Below are positions 41,701 through 49,900 of a stretch of DNA of 64,000 nucleotides, in pieces. Below the pieces are notes generated by a model that saw only the letters and a list, made by a program, of their open reading frames with translations, had not been told where the DNA came from and did no database searches. Both the position numbers and the translations under genes were made by a program. Location of the stretch: the NCBI RefSeq assembly GCF_002532075.1, contig NZ_LYXE01000066.1:23053-87052 (forward strand), read 5' to 3'. How positions within the stretch are numbered: the first letter of the stretch is position 1; each line of letters starts with the position of its first letter. The DNA comes from Candidatus Chloroploca asiatica. Its GTDB lineage: Bacteria > Chloroflexota > Chloroflexia > Chloroflexales > Chloroflexaceae.

Positions 41701-43240
41701 CTCGCCCGATACGACCCTGGCTCAGTGGTTCTACAACGCCCTGCTCCCCACCTTGCCTGCGCCGCAGGCTGCTGCTGCCACCGAACTCAGCCAGGCCACC
41801 GGGGCGATCAAGCTGGTCTGCGGCAACAGCCGAACGGAGAACTACTACACCTACGACTACGATCCGGTGGCTGATGTTGACCTGCAAGGCTTCAACGCCG
41901 CGAATTTTGATGAAGACCGGCCCACCTTCATCGTGATCCACGGCCTGCACCAGGGGGCCAGCGGCATGCGAGAGGTTCTCGAGACGGTGGCTGGTGAGGG
42001 CAACGTCATCGCGATCGATTGGGAGGTTGGAGCGAAAATTTCGACCGGGATGGTCTTCAGCATCACCCAGTGCCGGAATCAGTTTGGCGCCAACGGGCCA
42101 ACGCTGGCGGGCATTGTTGCGGCGCAAAAGCTGCGCAGCGCACTCAATAGCGCCGGCAAGACGCTCAACCTGGACACCACGGTGGTCATCGCACGCGACG
42201 CCGGGATGTACCTCGGGTTGGAAGTCGTGAAGGGATGGCGAGGACGCGCCGGAGCCGTCTGGCTCAATCCGCCCGCCGATCCGGCGCTGATCCGCTATGC
42301 CCGTTCGACCTTCGACCCAGAACGCAGCGCGGTCATCATCGTGCCCACCTCGCCCACCGACGCGCTGCGCTCCGAGGTGGCACCGCTGGGTTGGGCCACA
42401 AGCTGGGGCGTACCGGATGGCGACGGACGACCCAAGAGCATTGCCGACTGGGCCAGGCAGCGTGACCACAGCTTCAAGATCTTTGTGAAATGGCCGGAAG
42501 ACCCCGCATGGAACTGGCTGCGCCCGCGCCCACGCTTTCATGACACCCTGCGCTACCCACCGCCGATCGTCGAACCAGAACCACCGGTTGATCCGGGCGA
42601 GATTGTCATCGAAGAGATTATCATCGTCATTGTGACATCGTGGGATCCCAATGCCAAAGAGGCCTGGCGCCAGTACGCAATGCCCGGCGACCTCGTGCGC
42701 TGGACGATCTACTTCGAGAATATGGCGAGCGCTTCCGCCCCGGCGCAAGAGGTCTTCATTGTCGACCAACTACCGACTGAGCTGGATTGGGCCTCGGTGC
42801 GCTTGCTCGAGGTGGGTTTTGATCGCTACAGCCTGCCCCTCCAATTCGTGAGCAGTGCCGTACCCGCGAGCGCCTCCATCGTCGTTCCCGACTACCGCCC
42901 AGAGGTTACGACGACGCTCGAAGTGCAGGTGAACGGATACGTCAACGCGCTTTCAGGTGAACTGACCTGGAGCTTCATCACCCGCGATCCGCGCACCGGC
43001 GACTACCCCGAGGATGCGCTGGCCGGCTTCCTGCCGCCCAACGACGGCAGCGGACGCGGCGAAGGTTATGTCACCTTCGAGGCACGCATCAAGCCGGACG
43101 TGCCGTTGGGGACGTTCATCAACAACGACGCCGACATCATCTTCGACACCAACGAAGCGATCAATACCGGCGTCGAGACGGTGATCGTGGGCATGCCAGC
43201 AACCCAGCAGCGTGTCTACCTACCATACGTGTCACGTTAA
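38786..43240 (+). CDS. Large secreted beta-helix repeat protein with degenerate hydrolase domain
   Basis: 1484 residues from ATG 38786 (AAAGGAGAG). A signal peptide ends near PSPVAAE. Residues about 35-570 are a right-handed beta-helix built of almost identical 182-residue units. A hydrolase-like domain at about 1045-1180 starts FIVIHGLHQGASGMREVLE and ends in a SITQC/LGLEVVKGWRG region, but where GxSxG should be it has IARDAGMYLG, so the nucleophile is missing. A beta-sandwich with SWDPNAKE (about 1285) follows, and the last residues are QQRVYLPYVSR. It is probably a cell-surface adhesin or glycan-binding protein. Confidence 0.8.
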   Translation: MTERYLAFRTLLGYVGSLLLLILATLLASVLTPSPVAAETVITGNITENTTWTRANSPYIVGQAYIGAGVTLTIEPGVEVRFTSGGWLSTWPGAASTLIAEGTEDEPIIFTSAATSPQAGDWQYLYLYPTGAARLQHCIVEFAGGLTAIEVQSSDVSVRDCSIRDTSGYGIRLNGVGLTPTLERVTIERSSTAIYQTTLDMQPVYRELRLRTNQVNAIFVPSSSTTRDITLDSTGLVEGMLSLGQHYIGTGTTLTVQPGSVISFRSGGWLSTWPGAASTLLAEGTPGQPIRFTSAVTSPQAGDWQYLYLYPTGAARLQHCIVEFAGGLTAIEIQSSDVSVRDCTIRDTSGYGIHLNGAGLTPTLERVTIERSSTAIYQTTLDMQPVYRELRLRTNQVNAIFVPSSSTTRDITLDSTGLVEGMLSLGQHYIGTGTTLTVQPGSVISFRSGGWLSTWPGAASTLIAEGTPGQPIRFTSAVTEPRAGDWQYLYLYPNGAARLQHCVVEYAAQGLNTQARLLIDSCTFRSNTTGVSVANNAGGTIVNSQFSGNATAVTNNSPARPVRAFGNWWNHPSGPTHAANPGGQGDPVSNGVLYQGWLRSARPDAGGRTPTPLVLGQTVERTIEPSQLYDFVYQAAGGENLLLEVRPVNGAARVALLGRLGALPWAGFADADVAAYAPIEGVYLLSLPAASAGNHFFTILPELGSSSAVYAVTLLDTQNRIAAVTPRVHGPTESSLTVHGLFSFNEIDASLCNTGNPTIRSGKLNALSPSLGSLSMDLSGVAPGIYNLCVTWPDSSQQVVTGAIEVQPPNPQVEVRIERPTFVRALRRYTIYVHYTSTGNVPAPAPYITVDATNALISLWPEGEKERQVRLFGFNDQAPYGLLPPGKTVRVPVYLEVTSNESVGLTVKTVTERSQEPFDWAGIEADLRPSPAPASWSTNWAATIAPFGNTWGSVIRQINQYANQAAWISMPASPDTTLAQWFYNALLPTLPAPQAAAATELSQATGAIKLVCGNSRTENYYTYDYDPVADVDLQGFNAANFDEDRPTFIVIHGLHQGASGMREVLETVAGEGNVIAIDWEVGAKISTGMVFSITQCRNQFGANGPTLAGIVAAQKLRSALNSAGKTLNLDTTVVIARDAGMYLGLEVVKGWRGRAGAVWLNPPADPALIRYARSTFDPERSAVIIVPTSPTDALRSEVAPLGWATSWGVPDGDGRPKSIADWARQRDHSFKIFVKWPEDPAWNWLRPRPRFHDTLRYPPPIVEPEPPVDPGEIVIEEIIIVIVTSWDPNAKEAWRQYAMPGDLVRWTIYFENMASASAPAQEVFIVDQLPTELDWASVRLLEVGFDRYSLPLQFVSSAVPASASIVVPDYRPEVTTTLEVQVNGYVNALSGELTWSFITRDPRTGDYPEDALAGFLPPNDGSGRGEGYVTFEARIKPDVPLGTFINNDADIIFDTNEAINTGVETVIVGMPATQQRVYLPYVSR
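39035..40290 (+). repeat. Tandem 546-bp repeats within the beta-helix gene
   Basis: The landmark AGCGGCGGCTGGCTCAGCAC occurs at 39035, 39581 and 40127, a period of 546 bp (182 codons) for two full units and a partial third. Units are nearly identical at the DNA level, including silent sites, which indicates recent duplication or gene conversion. Confidence 0.9.
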
Positions 43241-43269
43241 CATCGGGGCGTCGTCGCGGCGCATTCGTA

Positions 43270-43335
43270 GGGGCGCAGCAGCAGGAGGGGCCGATGGTGC
43301 AGTTGCACCGTCGGCCCCTCCTGCTGCTGCGCCCC
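43270..43335. terminator. Long hairpin between convergent genes
   Basis: A 25-bp perfect stem (43270-43294 with 43311-43335) containing CAGCAGCAGGAGGGGCC and an inner GGTGCA/TGCACC stem. It separates the beta-helix gene from the molybdenum hydroxylase gene. Confidence 0.8.
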
Positions 43336-43337
43336 GA

Positions 43338-45476
43338 CTACGGGCATAACGCACGCAGCACCCGTTCCGGGGTGAAGGGCAGGTCACTGAGCCAGACCCC
43401 GGTGGCGTTGTAGATGGCGTCGGCGACGGCGGGGGCAAAGGGGATCAGGGGCAGTTCGGCCATGCCGCGGGCACCGTACGGGCCTTCGGGGTCGGCGAGT
43501 TCGAGGATGACCGAGATAATCTCCGGGGGCGTGTCGAGGATCGTCGGGATGAGATAGGTGCTGAGACCGGGCGTAGCAACGCGCCCCTCGCGCATCTGGA
43601 AGTGCTCCATCAGAGTGTAGCCAAGCGCCTGGGCGAGGGCGCCTTCGATCTGGCCTTCGACTTGCTGGCGGTTGATGGCTCGTCCTACGTCGTGAACGCT
43701 GATGATGCGCACGATGCGGATCTGCCCTGTTATTATGTCAACTTCAACCTCGACGGCTTGCGCGGCGTAGCCATAGGCATAGTTCGGTCTGCCCGCAGTG
43801 GTTACCGCGTCGAGCGGGGTCGTCGCGGGAGCGCGGTATTGCACCGTGATCCTCGCCGGACGCTCTTCGTTCTGCCATTCGCGTAGTGCACCGAGTGCGG
43901 CGTCATGCACGGCACGCCCCGCCATCATCGTGAGCCGCGAAGCCGAGGCCGAGCCGGCGTTGGGGGCTTCGGCGCTGTCTTCGGCGATCAGTTGCACGGT
44001 CTCGAGGGTAACGTTGAGTGCTTCGGCGGCGATCTGGCGCAAGATGAGATGCGTCCCCTGACCAACGTCGGCGGCGCCAATCCGAACGATGGCTTGCGCG
44101 ATGGTGGCTGCCCCGTGCAATTCAACGGTCGCCGTGGCTTGCTCGGGAAAGCCAAAGGAGTAGCCGAGATTCTTGATGCCACAGGCGAAGCCCCAGGCTC
44201 GCTTGAGGTGCGGCGCGGCAGGTGGCGGCAGTGCGGGCAGCGTCGCGAGCGTCGTGAGGCAGGTATCGAGACAGGTGCGCACGCTGACCCCCGCAGGCAA
44301 GGGCTGCTGCGTGGGCTCAAGACTCCCCTCACGATAGAGATTGATCCGACGTAGTTCAAGCGGATCCATCCCGAGCGCGTGGGCAAGTCGGGTCACCATC
44401 ACTTCGCTGGCAAACTGGGCCTGTGGCGCGCCAAAGCCGCGAAAGGCCCCGGCAGGGAGGTTGTTGGTATAGACGGCGTAGGCATCAACGTGGATGTTGG
44501 GCACCTCGTAACAGCCAGTGAGAAAGAGCGCGACACACTTAATAACTTCCTGGCTGGTTGACGCATAGGCCCCGCCATCGCCGATCGCCGTGGCCGACAC
44601 GGCCACAATGCGCCCATCGCGCATCGCGCCCCAGCGACAGCGGATCGTCACCGGGTGGCGCTTGTGATGCGCCATCACCGACTCGCCACGACTCCAGACA
44701 ATTGCCACAGGCTGACGCAGCTTCCAGGCCGCAAGCGCCAACAGATGCTGCACCGAAAGATCCTCGCGCCCCCCGAAGGCACCGCCAATCGCCGCATACC
44801 GGATGACCACCTGCGCTTCGGGCAAGCCGAGCACTTCGGCGATCTGGCGGCGATCTTCGTGGAGCCACTGGCCGGCGGTGTGGATGATGACGCGGTCGTC
44901 TTCGTCAACGTAGGCAATGCCCGCCTCGGGTTGCAGAAACGCGTGTTCCTGCCAGGCGGTCGAGAACTCGCCTTCGAGCACGAGATCGGCGGTTGCCAGG
45001 GCCGCCTCGGCGTCGCCTTTGCGAATCGGGCAATGGTAGATCAGATTGGTGCCCCGTTCGGGATGGATCAGGGGTGCATCGGGCGTGAGCGCCAGCGCAG
45101 CATCAGCGAGCACCGGCAGATCTTCATACGCAACCTCAACCAAGCCTGCGGCAACCTCGGCGGCCTCGCGGCTCGTCGCAACCACCAGGGCCACCCGGTC
45201 GCCGACAAAACGCACCACCTCACCGCAGAGCACCGGCTGGTCAGGTTCAACCAGGCCATAGGCATTATGGGGCACATCAGCCGCCGTGAGCACCGCAACC
45301 ACACCAGGATAGGCCACCGCCGCCGTTGTATCCAGGCGCACAATGCGTGCATGGGGCCGATGGGCAAACACAACCTTCAGGTGCAACATCCCCGGCTCGA
45401 TCAAATCCCCTGGATAACGGGCCGCCCCCGTCACCTTGCCAGTTGCATCTGGGCGCGGGAGGGATGTGCCGATCAT
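43338..45476 (-). CDS. Xanthine-dehydrogenase-family molybdopterin-binding subunit
   Basis: 712 residues from ATG 45476. The N-terminal half has RPDATGKVTGAARYPGDL and CGEVVRFVGDRVALVVA; the Mo-cofactor half has AIGGAFGGREDLSVQ, PAGAFRGFGAPQAQFASE and VRIGAADVGQGTHLILRQIAAE, and near the end GPYGARGMAELPLIPFAPAVADAI with the catalytic Glu in GMAE. This is the large subunit of a molybdenum hydroxylase. No FAD or [2Fe-2S] subunit gene is adjacent, so these must be elsewhere or the enzyme uses another donor. The substrate, a purine, aldehyde or aromatic, is unknown. Confidence 0.9.
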   Translation of the reverse strand: MIGTSLPRPDATGKVTGAARYPGDLIEPGMLHLKVVFAHRPHARIVRLDTTAAVAYPGVVAVLTAADVPHNAYGLVEPDQPVLCGEVVRFVGDRVALVVATSREAAEVAAGLVEVAYEDLPVLADAALALTPDAPLIHPERGTNLIYHCPIRKGDAEAALATADLVLEGEFSTAWQEHAFLQPEAGIAYVDEDDRVIIHTAGQWLHEDRRQIAEVLGLPEAQVVIRYAAIGGAFGGREDLSVQHLLALAAWKLRQPVAIVWSRGESVMAHHKRHPVTIRCRWGAMRDGRIVAVSATAIGDGGAYASTSQEVIKCVALFLTGCYEVPNIHVDAYAVYTNNLPAGAFRGFGAPQAQFASEVMVTRLAHALGMDPLELRRINLYREGSLEPTQQPLPAGVSVRTCLDTCLTTLATLPALPPPAAPHLKRAWGFACGIKNLGYSFGFPEQATATVELHGAATIAQAIVRIGAADVGQGTHLILRQIAAEALNVTLETVQLIAEDSAEAPNAGSASASRLTMMAGRAVHDAALGALREWQNEERPARITVQYRAPATTPLDAVTTAGRPNYAYGYAAQAVEVEVDIITGQIRIVRIISVHDVGRAINRQQVEGQIEGALAQALGYTLMEHFQMREGRVATPGLSTYLIPTILDTPPEIISVILELADPEGPYGARGMAELPLIPFAPAVADAIYNATGVWLSDLPFTPERVLRALCP

Positions 45477-45516
45477 ATGCTCAGATCCTTTCGCTACCTT
45501 GCAAAGAAGGCGGTTG

Positions 45517-45543
45517 TTTTGACGCAAAGGCGCAAAGGCGCAA
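45517..45543. repeat. Dispersed repeat GACGCAAAGGCGCA, copy 2
   Basis: TTTTGACGCAAAGGCGCAAAGGCGC, partner of 29466-29494. The following 45560-45650 contains an inverted GCTTCGACAAGCTCAGC / GCTGAGCCTGTCGAAGC pair of the type widely dispersed in bacterial genomes. Confidence 0.6.
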
Positions 45544-45686
45544 CGAAGTGGTCTGACATAGGGATTGGCTTCGACAAGCTCAGCCAACTGCGGGCAATGG
45601 GCTTGGAGAACGGACGGAGGCTGAGCCTGTCGAAGCCCCCGCTGGTAGAAGAAAACTTCGTTGACAGACGACTCAGAGGTCGACGC

Positions 45687-45808
45687 AGGGCTGATGCAAC
45701 GTCCCTGCCCACGGGTCATGCTGAGAGCAGCGAAGCATCTTCCGCCTCATCAGGACGAGACCCTTCGCTGCGCTCAGGGTGACAAAATACGGACGTTGCA
45801 TCAGCCCT
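45687..45808. mobile_element. Candidate MITE-like element, 122 bp
   Basis: Perfect 18-bp terminal inverted repeats: AGGGCTGATGCAACGTCC (45687-45704) and its complement (45791-45808). The interior holds an imperfect hairpin (ATGCTGAGAGCAGCGAAGC, CTTCGCTGCGCTCAGGGTGAC). No target duplication is evident. A partial end, GGCTGATGCAACGTC, is found at 56341-56355. Non-coding. Confidence 0.6.
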
Positions 45809-45887
45809 CGCCCGGCAGACATAGCCAAGACGTGTTTGCAAACTTGGTATATTATACCTACATTGCGTCAAATTTTGAAAGGCACTT

Positions 45888-46730
45888 ATGCATAGTCGCT
45901 TTGTGACGATCGCTGGTTATAAGATCCATGTTTTGGAGGCAGGTACAGGCCCACTCGTGCTGTTGTTGCATGGGTTTGCTGGTTCAGGCGAAGATTGGCG
46001 GCCTACGGTGGCGGCGGTGGCCAACATGGGCTACCGGGCAATGGCCGTGGATGCGCTTGGGTTTGGGCGCTCGGCCAAGCCGGGGGATGCGCCCTATTCG
46101 CTGGCGTTGATGGCGCGGATCTATACGGACATTATTGAGCAGAGTGGTGCGACCCAAGCGACGCTGATTGGTCATTCGATGGGGGGCAAATACGCCCTGG
46201 CAACCGCCGTGTTGCACCCCGAGCGCATCAATGGGCTAGTACTCGTTGCCTCAGATGGCTTTGTTGAAGCATCACGCTTGACCATGGCGGGAGGATGGCC
46301 GCTCGTCGGCCCGGCGATCCTCTGGCTCTCGGCGCAGCCTCGCATGGTGCGAATGCTGCTCACGGCGGCGTTTGCTGATCCCGAACGCCATCTCACCGCC
46401 GAGATCCTCGAGCGCGGACGGGAAGCCCTGATCGGGGCAGATAATCGGCGTGCGTTGACCGCCTTGAGTCGCCAGTATGCCGCGACTGATCTCGGGCTCA
46501 CCGGGTTGCGTGCCCGCCTCGGCGAACTCACGATGCCGACCCTGCTTGTCTGGGGTGAGAGCGATCAGGTCTTTCCGGTCGAAGCGTGCGGCTACGTGGC
46601 CCGCAGCGAAATCCCAAAGGCGCAACTCGTCGTCTTGCCCCGCTGCGGACACTTTCCACAGATCGAAAGCCCACGCTTATTTCAAGGGGTGCTCACCGGG
46701 TTTCTGGCTGGTCTGGATGGTAATGACTGA
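45888..46730 (+). CDS. Alpha/beta hydrolase
   Basis: 280 residues. Oxyanion region LLHGFAGSGEDW, nucleophile Ser97 in GHSMGG, acid region LLVWGESDQVFP and catalytic His in RCGHFPQIE define a complete triad of the epoxide hydrolase / MhpC-like group. No signal peptide is visible, so it is cytoplasmic. The substrate is unknown. A hairpin follows at 46780-46801. Confidence 0.9.
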   Translation: MHSRFVTIAGYKIHVLEAGTGPLVLLLHGFAGSGEDWRPTVAAVANMGYRAMAVDALGFGRSAKPGDAPYSLALMARIYTDIIEQSGATQATLIGHSMGGKYALATAVLHPERINGLVLVASDGFVEASRLTMAGGWPLVGPAILWLSAQPRMVRMLLTAAFADPERHLTAEILERGREALIGADNRRALTALSRQYAATDLGLTGLRARLGELTMPTLLVWGESDQVFPVEACGYVARSEIPKAQLVVLPRCGHFPQIESPRLFQGVLTGFLAGLDGND

Positions 46731-46779
46731 TTCGTCTGGGAACTTCGTAGCCCTTGAGCTTTTGCGCCCTATCGCTCCT

Positions 46780-46801
46780 GATAACATCCGAGGATGTTAT
46801 C
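46780..46801. terminator. Hairpin after the hydrolase gene
   Basis: GATAACATCC-ga-GGATGTTATC; no T-run. It lies between convergent genes together with a distal ACTCAGCGT/ACGCTGAGT pair (about 46832-46888). Confidence 0.5.
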
Positions 46802-46900
46802 TCGGCACCACTGGCCCGCGGGCCATTTAGTACTCAGCGTGACACTATCGCGAGCAAAGCAGCAAACTTCGGTCACACACTCATACGCTGAGTGCAAGCG

Positions 46901-49900
46901 CTACCGCACCACGTGTGGCAAAAAGATCCGCTGGCTCGCGCCAAGGTTCGGCGGAATGAACGGTGGCATCAACACATCGCTCACCAGCGGCGGTGGATCG
47001 TTGCCTTGCTGCGGGAGCAACCCCTGCCCAATGAAGCGTGTCCAGCCGTTGTCGCGGGTAATGTGAAAGAGGCGGTGCTCGACGTAGTTTATGAAGGCGC
47101 TCTGCACGTTGCTACTCGAACGCGGCGGATAGAAGAGCCCCAGGCCATGGGCGTTGTCGAGTTGCACGTTGTAGGTGCGTTCGCCACCCTGGTAGACATC
47201 CACATATTGGAAGGAGCGACTCGCACGCGAGGTGTAGGCCACGAAACGCTGGTTGCTCGGCTCGGCTACCGCCAGCACCCGCTCGGCAGCGGCTTGCACC
47301 GCGCTATCCGGGATGCCATCGCGTAGCTTGCGGGCTAAATCCACTACATCCACGTAGCTGTCTTCGTTGTCGGGTTCGAAGGGCAAACCCTGCCCTGAGT
47401 CATACTTCTGCACGGTGCTGCGCAACTCACGCAGCGCCTGGCGGCGTGGCTCGAGATCAGCTTGCACGTAGTTCAACAGGCTCTGGCCGAGCGCACTGAG
47501 CGCCGCTTCGAGTTCGGCAAAATGGCCCAGGTCAAAGGCAGCAATGGTGTAGGGCAGCGCCTCGGCATTGATGGCTGTCGCATAGTGCTGCGCGATCTTG
47601 ACGGCTGCATCACGCGGGTCGCTCGCATGACCGAGCATCTGGCGGTAGTGATCGTAGGCAAAGATGCCCCAGGCGGTGTTCGCCGACGCGACGACGAAGT
47701 CGGCCAGGCCCGCAGCAATTGCGGCGTTCTCGAAGAGACCGAACGAGCAGGCATCGTAGAAGAGTAGGTCGAGTTTGCGTGCGCCATCATCGGTCGCTTC
47801 GATCAGGGCGGCGCGCACCTCGAGCGAGGTCAGGAAGGGGGTTGGTGTGTTCTCCCCCTTGCTGGTCTCGTCCTGGGCAATGCCAACAATGCCATTGGCG
47901 TGATCGACGATCGCCAGGGCGTAGTGGTCAGTAGCGGGCAGATTGGTAAAACCCCAGGTGAGGAAGTCGCGCAGGGTGCCAGGCTCATCCATCCGCGCCT
48001 CGATGAGGTTGACGGACGCCCAGTTACCCGCAGCATCGAGGGTGTAGCGCCGCGTATCATTGACCCCCGGCCCGTCATAGAGCACGGCGACTTGCACGTT
48101 GGCTTGCGGCCCGGCCTTCTGCAAGCGGTAGAGCATGCCGTTCAGGGCTGCATTCTCGCCCATCCACGGGTCGAGGTTGTTGTCGGCGGCGGCGTAGATC
48201 AGCAATGTCCAGCTCTGGGTTCCATACCCACCCCCGCCGCCGTCGCGAATGATGATCTGCTGCTCGACGGTGGGCGACCAGTCGCCTTCGTCGTCTTGTA
48301 CCGCAAAGCTGATCGTATGCACGCCCACAGGAAGATCGGCGGCAGCACGACTGAAGCTGCGCTCGGTCGTGATCACGCTGCCATTGAGCATCCAGCGATA
48401 GGCGCTGATCACATCCGTCGCATCAGAGTCGGCGCCCGTCCCCTCAAAGCGGATGGTATCAACACCCTGCCTGGCATCACGCGGCAAGATGCGGTTGATC
48501 GTTGCGACTGGCAACGGGCGCACGAGGCTGCCGCTGGCGCGATGGAGCCATACGCCTTCGATGCTGCTCGACTGGCCTTCACCACCGATGGCGACGATCC
48601 GATCCATCACCGGGTCGTAGGTCATAGACAGGTTGGTCATCGCCGGAAGGGTAGGCACGCTCGCCCGCTCGCGCCAGAAGTCTCCGTTCCAATCCCAGGT
48701 GTCGCTGAGCAGACCGCTCGGGCCGGTGCCACCCGCGACCACGACGGCGCTGCGGACGCTGTCGAAGGTCGCGGCGTGACCACTACGGGCAGTGAGGCGC
48801 AGCGTCGGCGTGACATCAATCCAATTGGTGCCATCCCACTCCCACACGTCATCAAGAAGGCCGCGGCTATTTTGCCCACCGATCAAGACTGCCCGGCCCC
48901 GCGCCGGATCGTAGGTAAGCGTGGCTTTGCCCCGCGCTGGTGGACTCGTCGCCGGACTACGCTGCGTCCAGGTCGTCCCGTTGTACTCCCAGGTGTCGCC
49001 CAGGTAGGCACTGGCATCCTGCCCGCCAAAGAGCAGCCAGACATTGCGCGTCGGGTCGAAGGTGAGGCCGTAGTTAGCGCGGGCCGTGGGACTGGTCGCC
49101 GGCGCTTGCACCAGCCAATTGGCCGACGCACTCTCCCAGAGCCAGGTATCATCAAGGTAGTTGTTGCTGTTGCTCAGCCCACCAAAGAGCAGCACCTGCC
49201 CACCGTCGCTATCCCGCGCCAGGCGATGGCCCGAACGCGCCGTTGGCGGTGCGTTGGTCGGCGCTTGCAGCTTCATCCGCTGCCCATCCCAGAGATAGGT
49301 CTGGTCATCAGCGGTTTTGCCACCAAAGAGCAGACTCTCCCCGTTCACGGTATACTCCAGCGCCGCGCCGGGGCGTTGCAGCGGATGCGTGAGCAGCATG
49401 CGCCAACGCGTGCCGTCCCATTCCCAGGTGTCGGTCAGACCAATCGTATTGCTGCCATCAAGGCCACCAAACAGGATGATGCGCTGACGGATGGGATCAT
49501 AGGCCATAGCGTGACGGGAACGTGCGGTGGGACTAAAAGCCTGGGCCTGCTGGCTCCAGTTGGTGCCGTCCCAAAGCCACATATCATTCAGATTCCTCGT
49601 GCTCCGGCCGCCAAAGAGGACGATCTGTTGACGAACAGAATCATAGACCATCGCATGGTTTGATCGGGCGAGGGGCCGTACATCAGTGGTACGCTCCGTC
49701 CAATTTGTGCCATCCCATTCCCAAAGGTCATTGTTCAGGCTGCCGCTATGTCCGCCAAAGAGCACGACCCGTTGACGAACAGGATCATAGACCATCGCAT
49801 GCTCGGCACGGGCGGTGGGACTCACAGCAGGAGTAATCTGCGTCCAGTTAGTGCCATCCCACTCCCAGGTGTCGTTCAAGCGCGTCAGACCAACCGTACC

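Noticed and set aside
41489..42769. A 426-codon minus-strand frame opposite the beta-helix giant
   Set aside because: Antisense shadow in GC-rich DNA without recognisable features.
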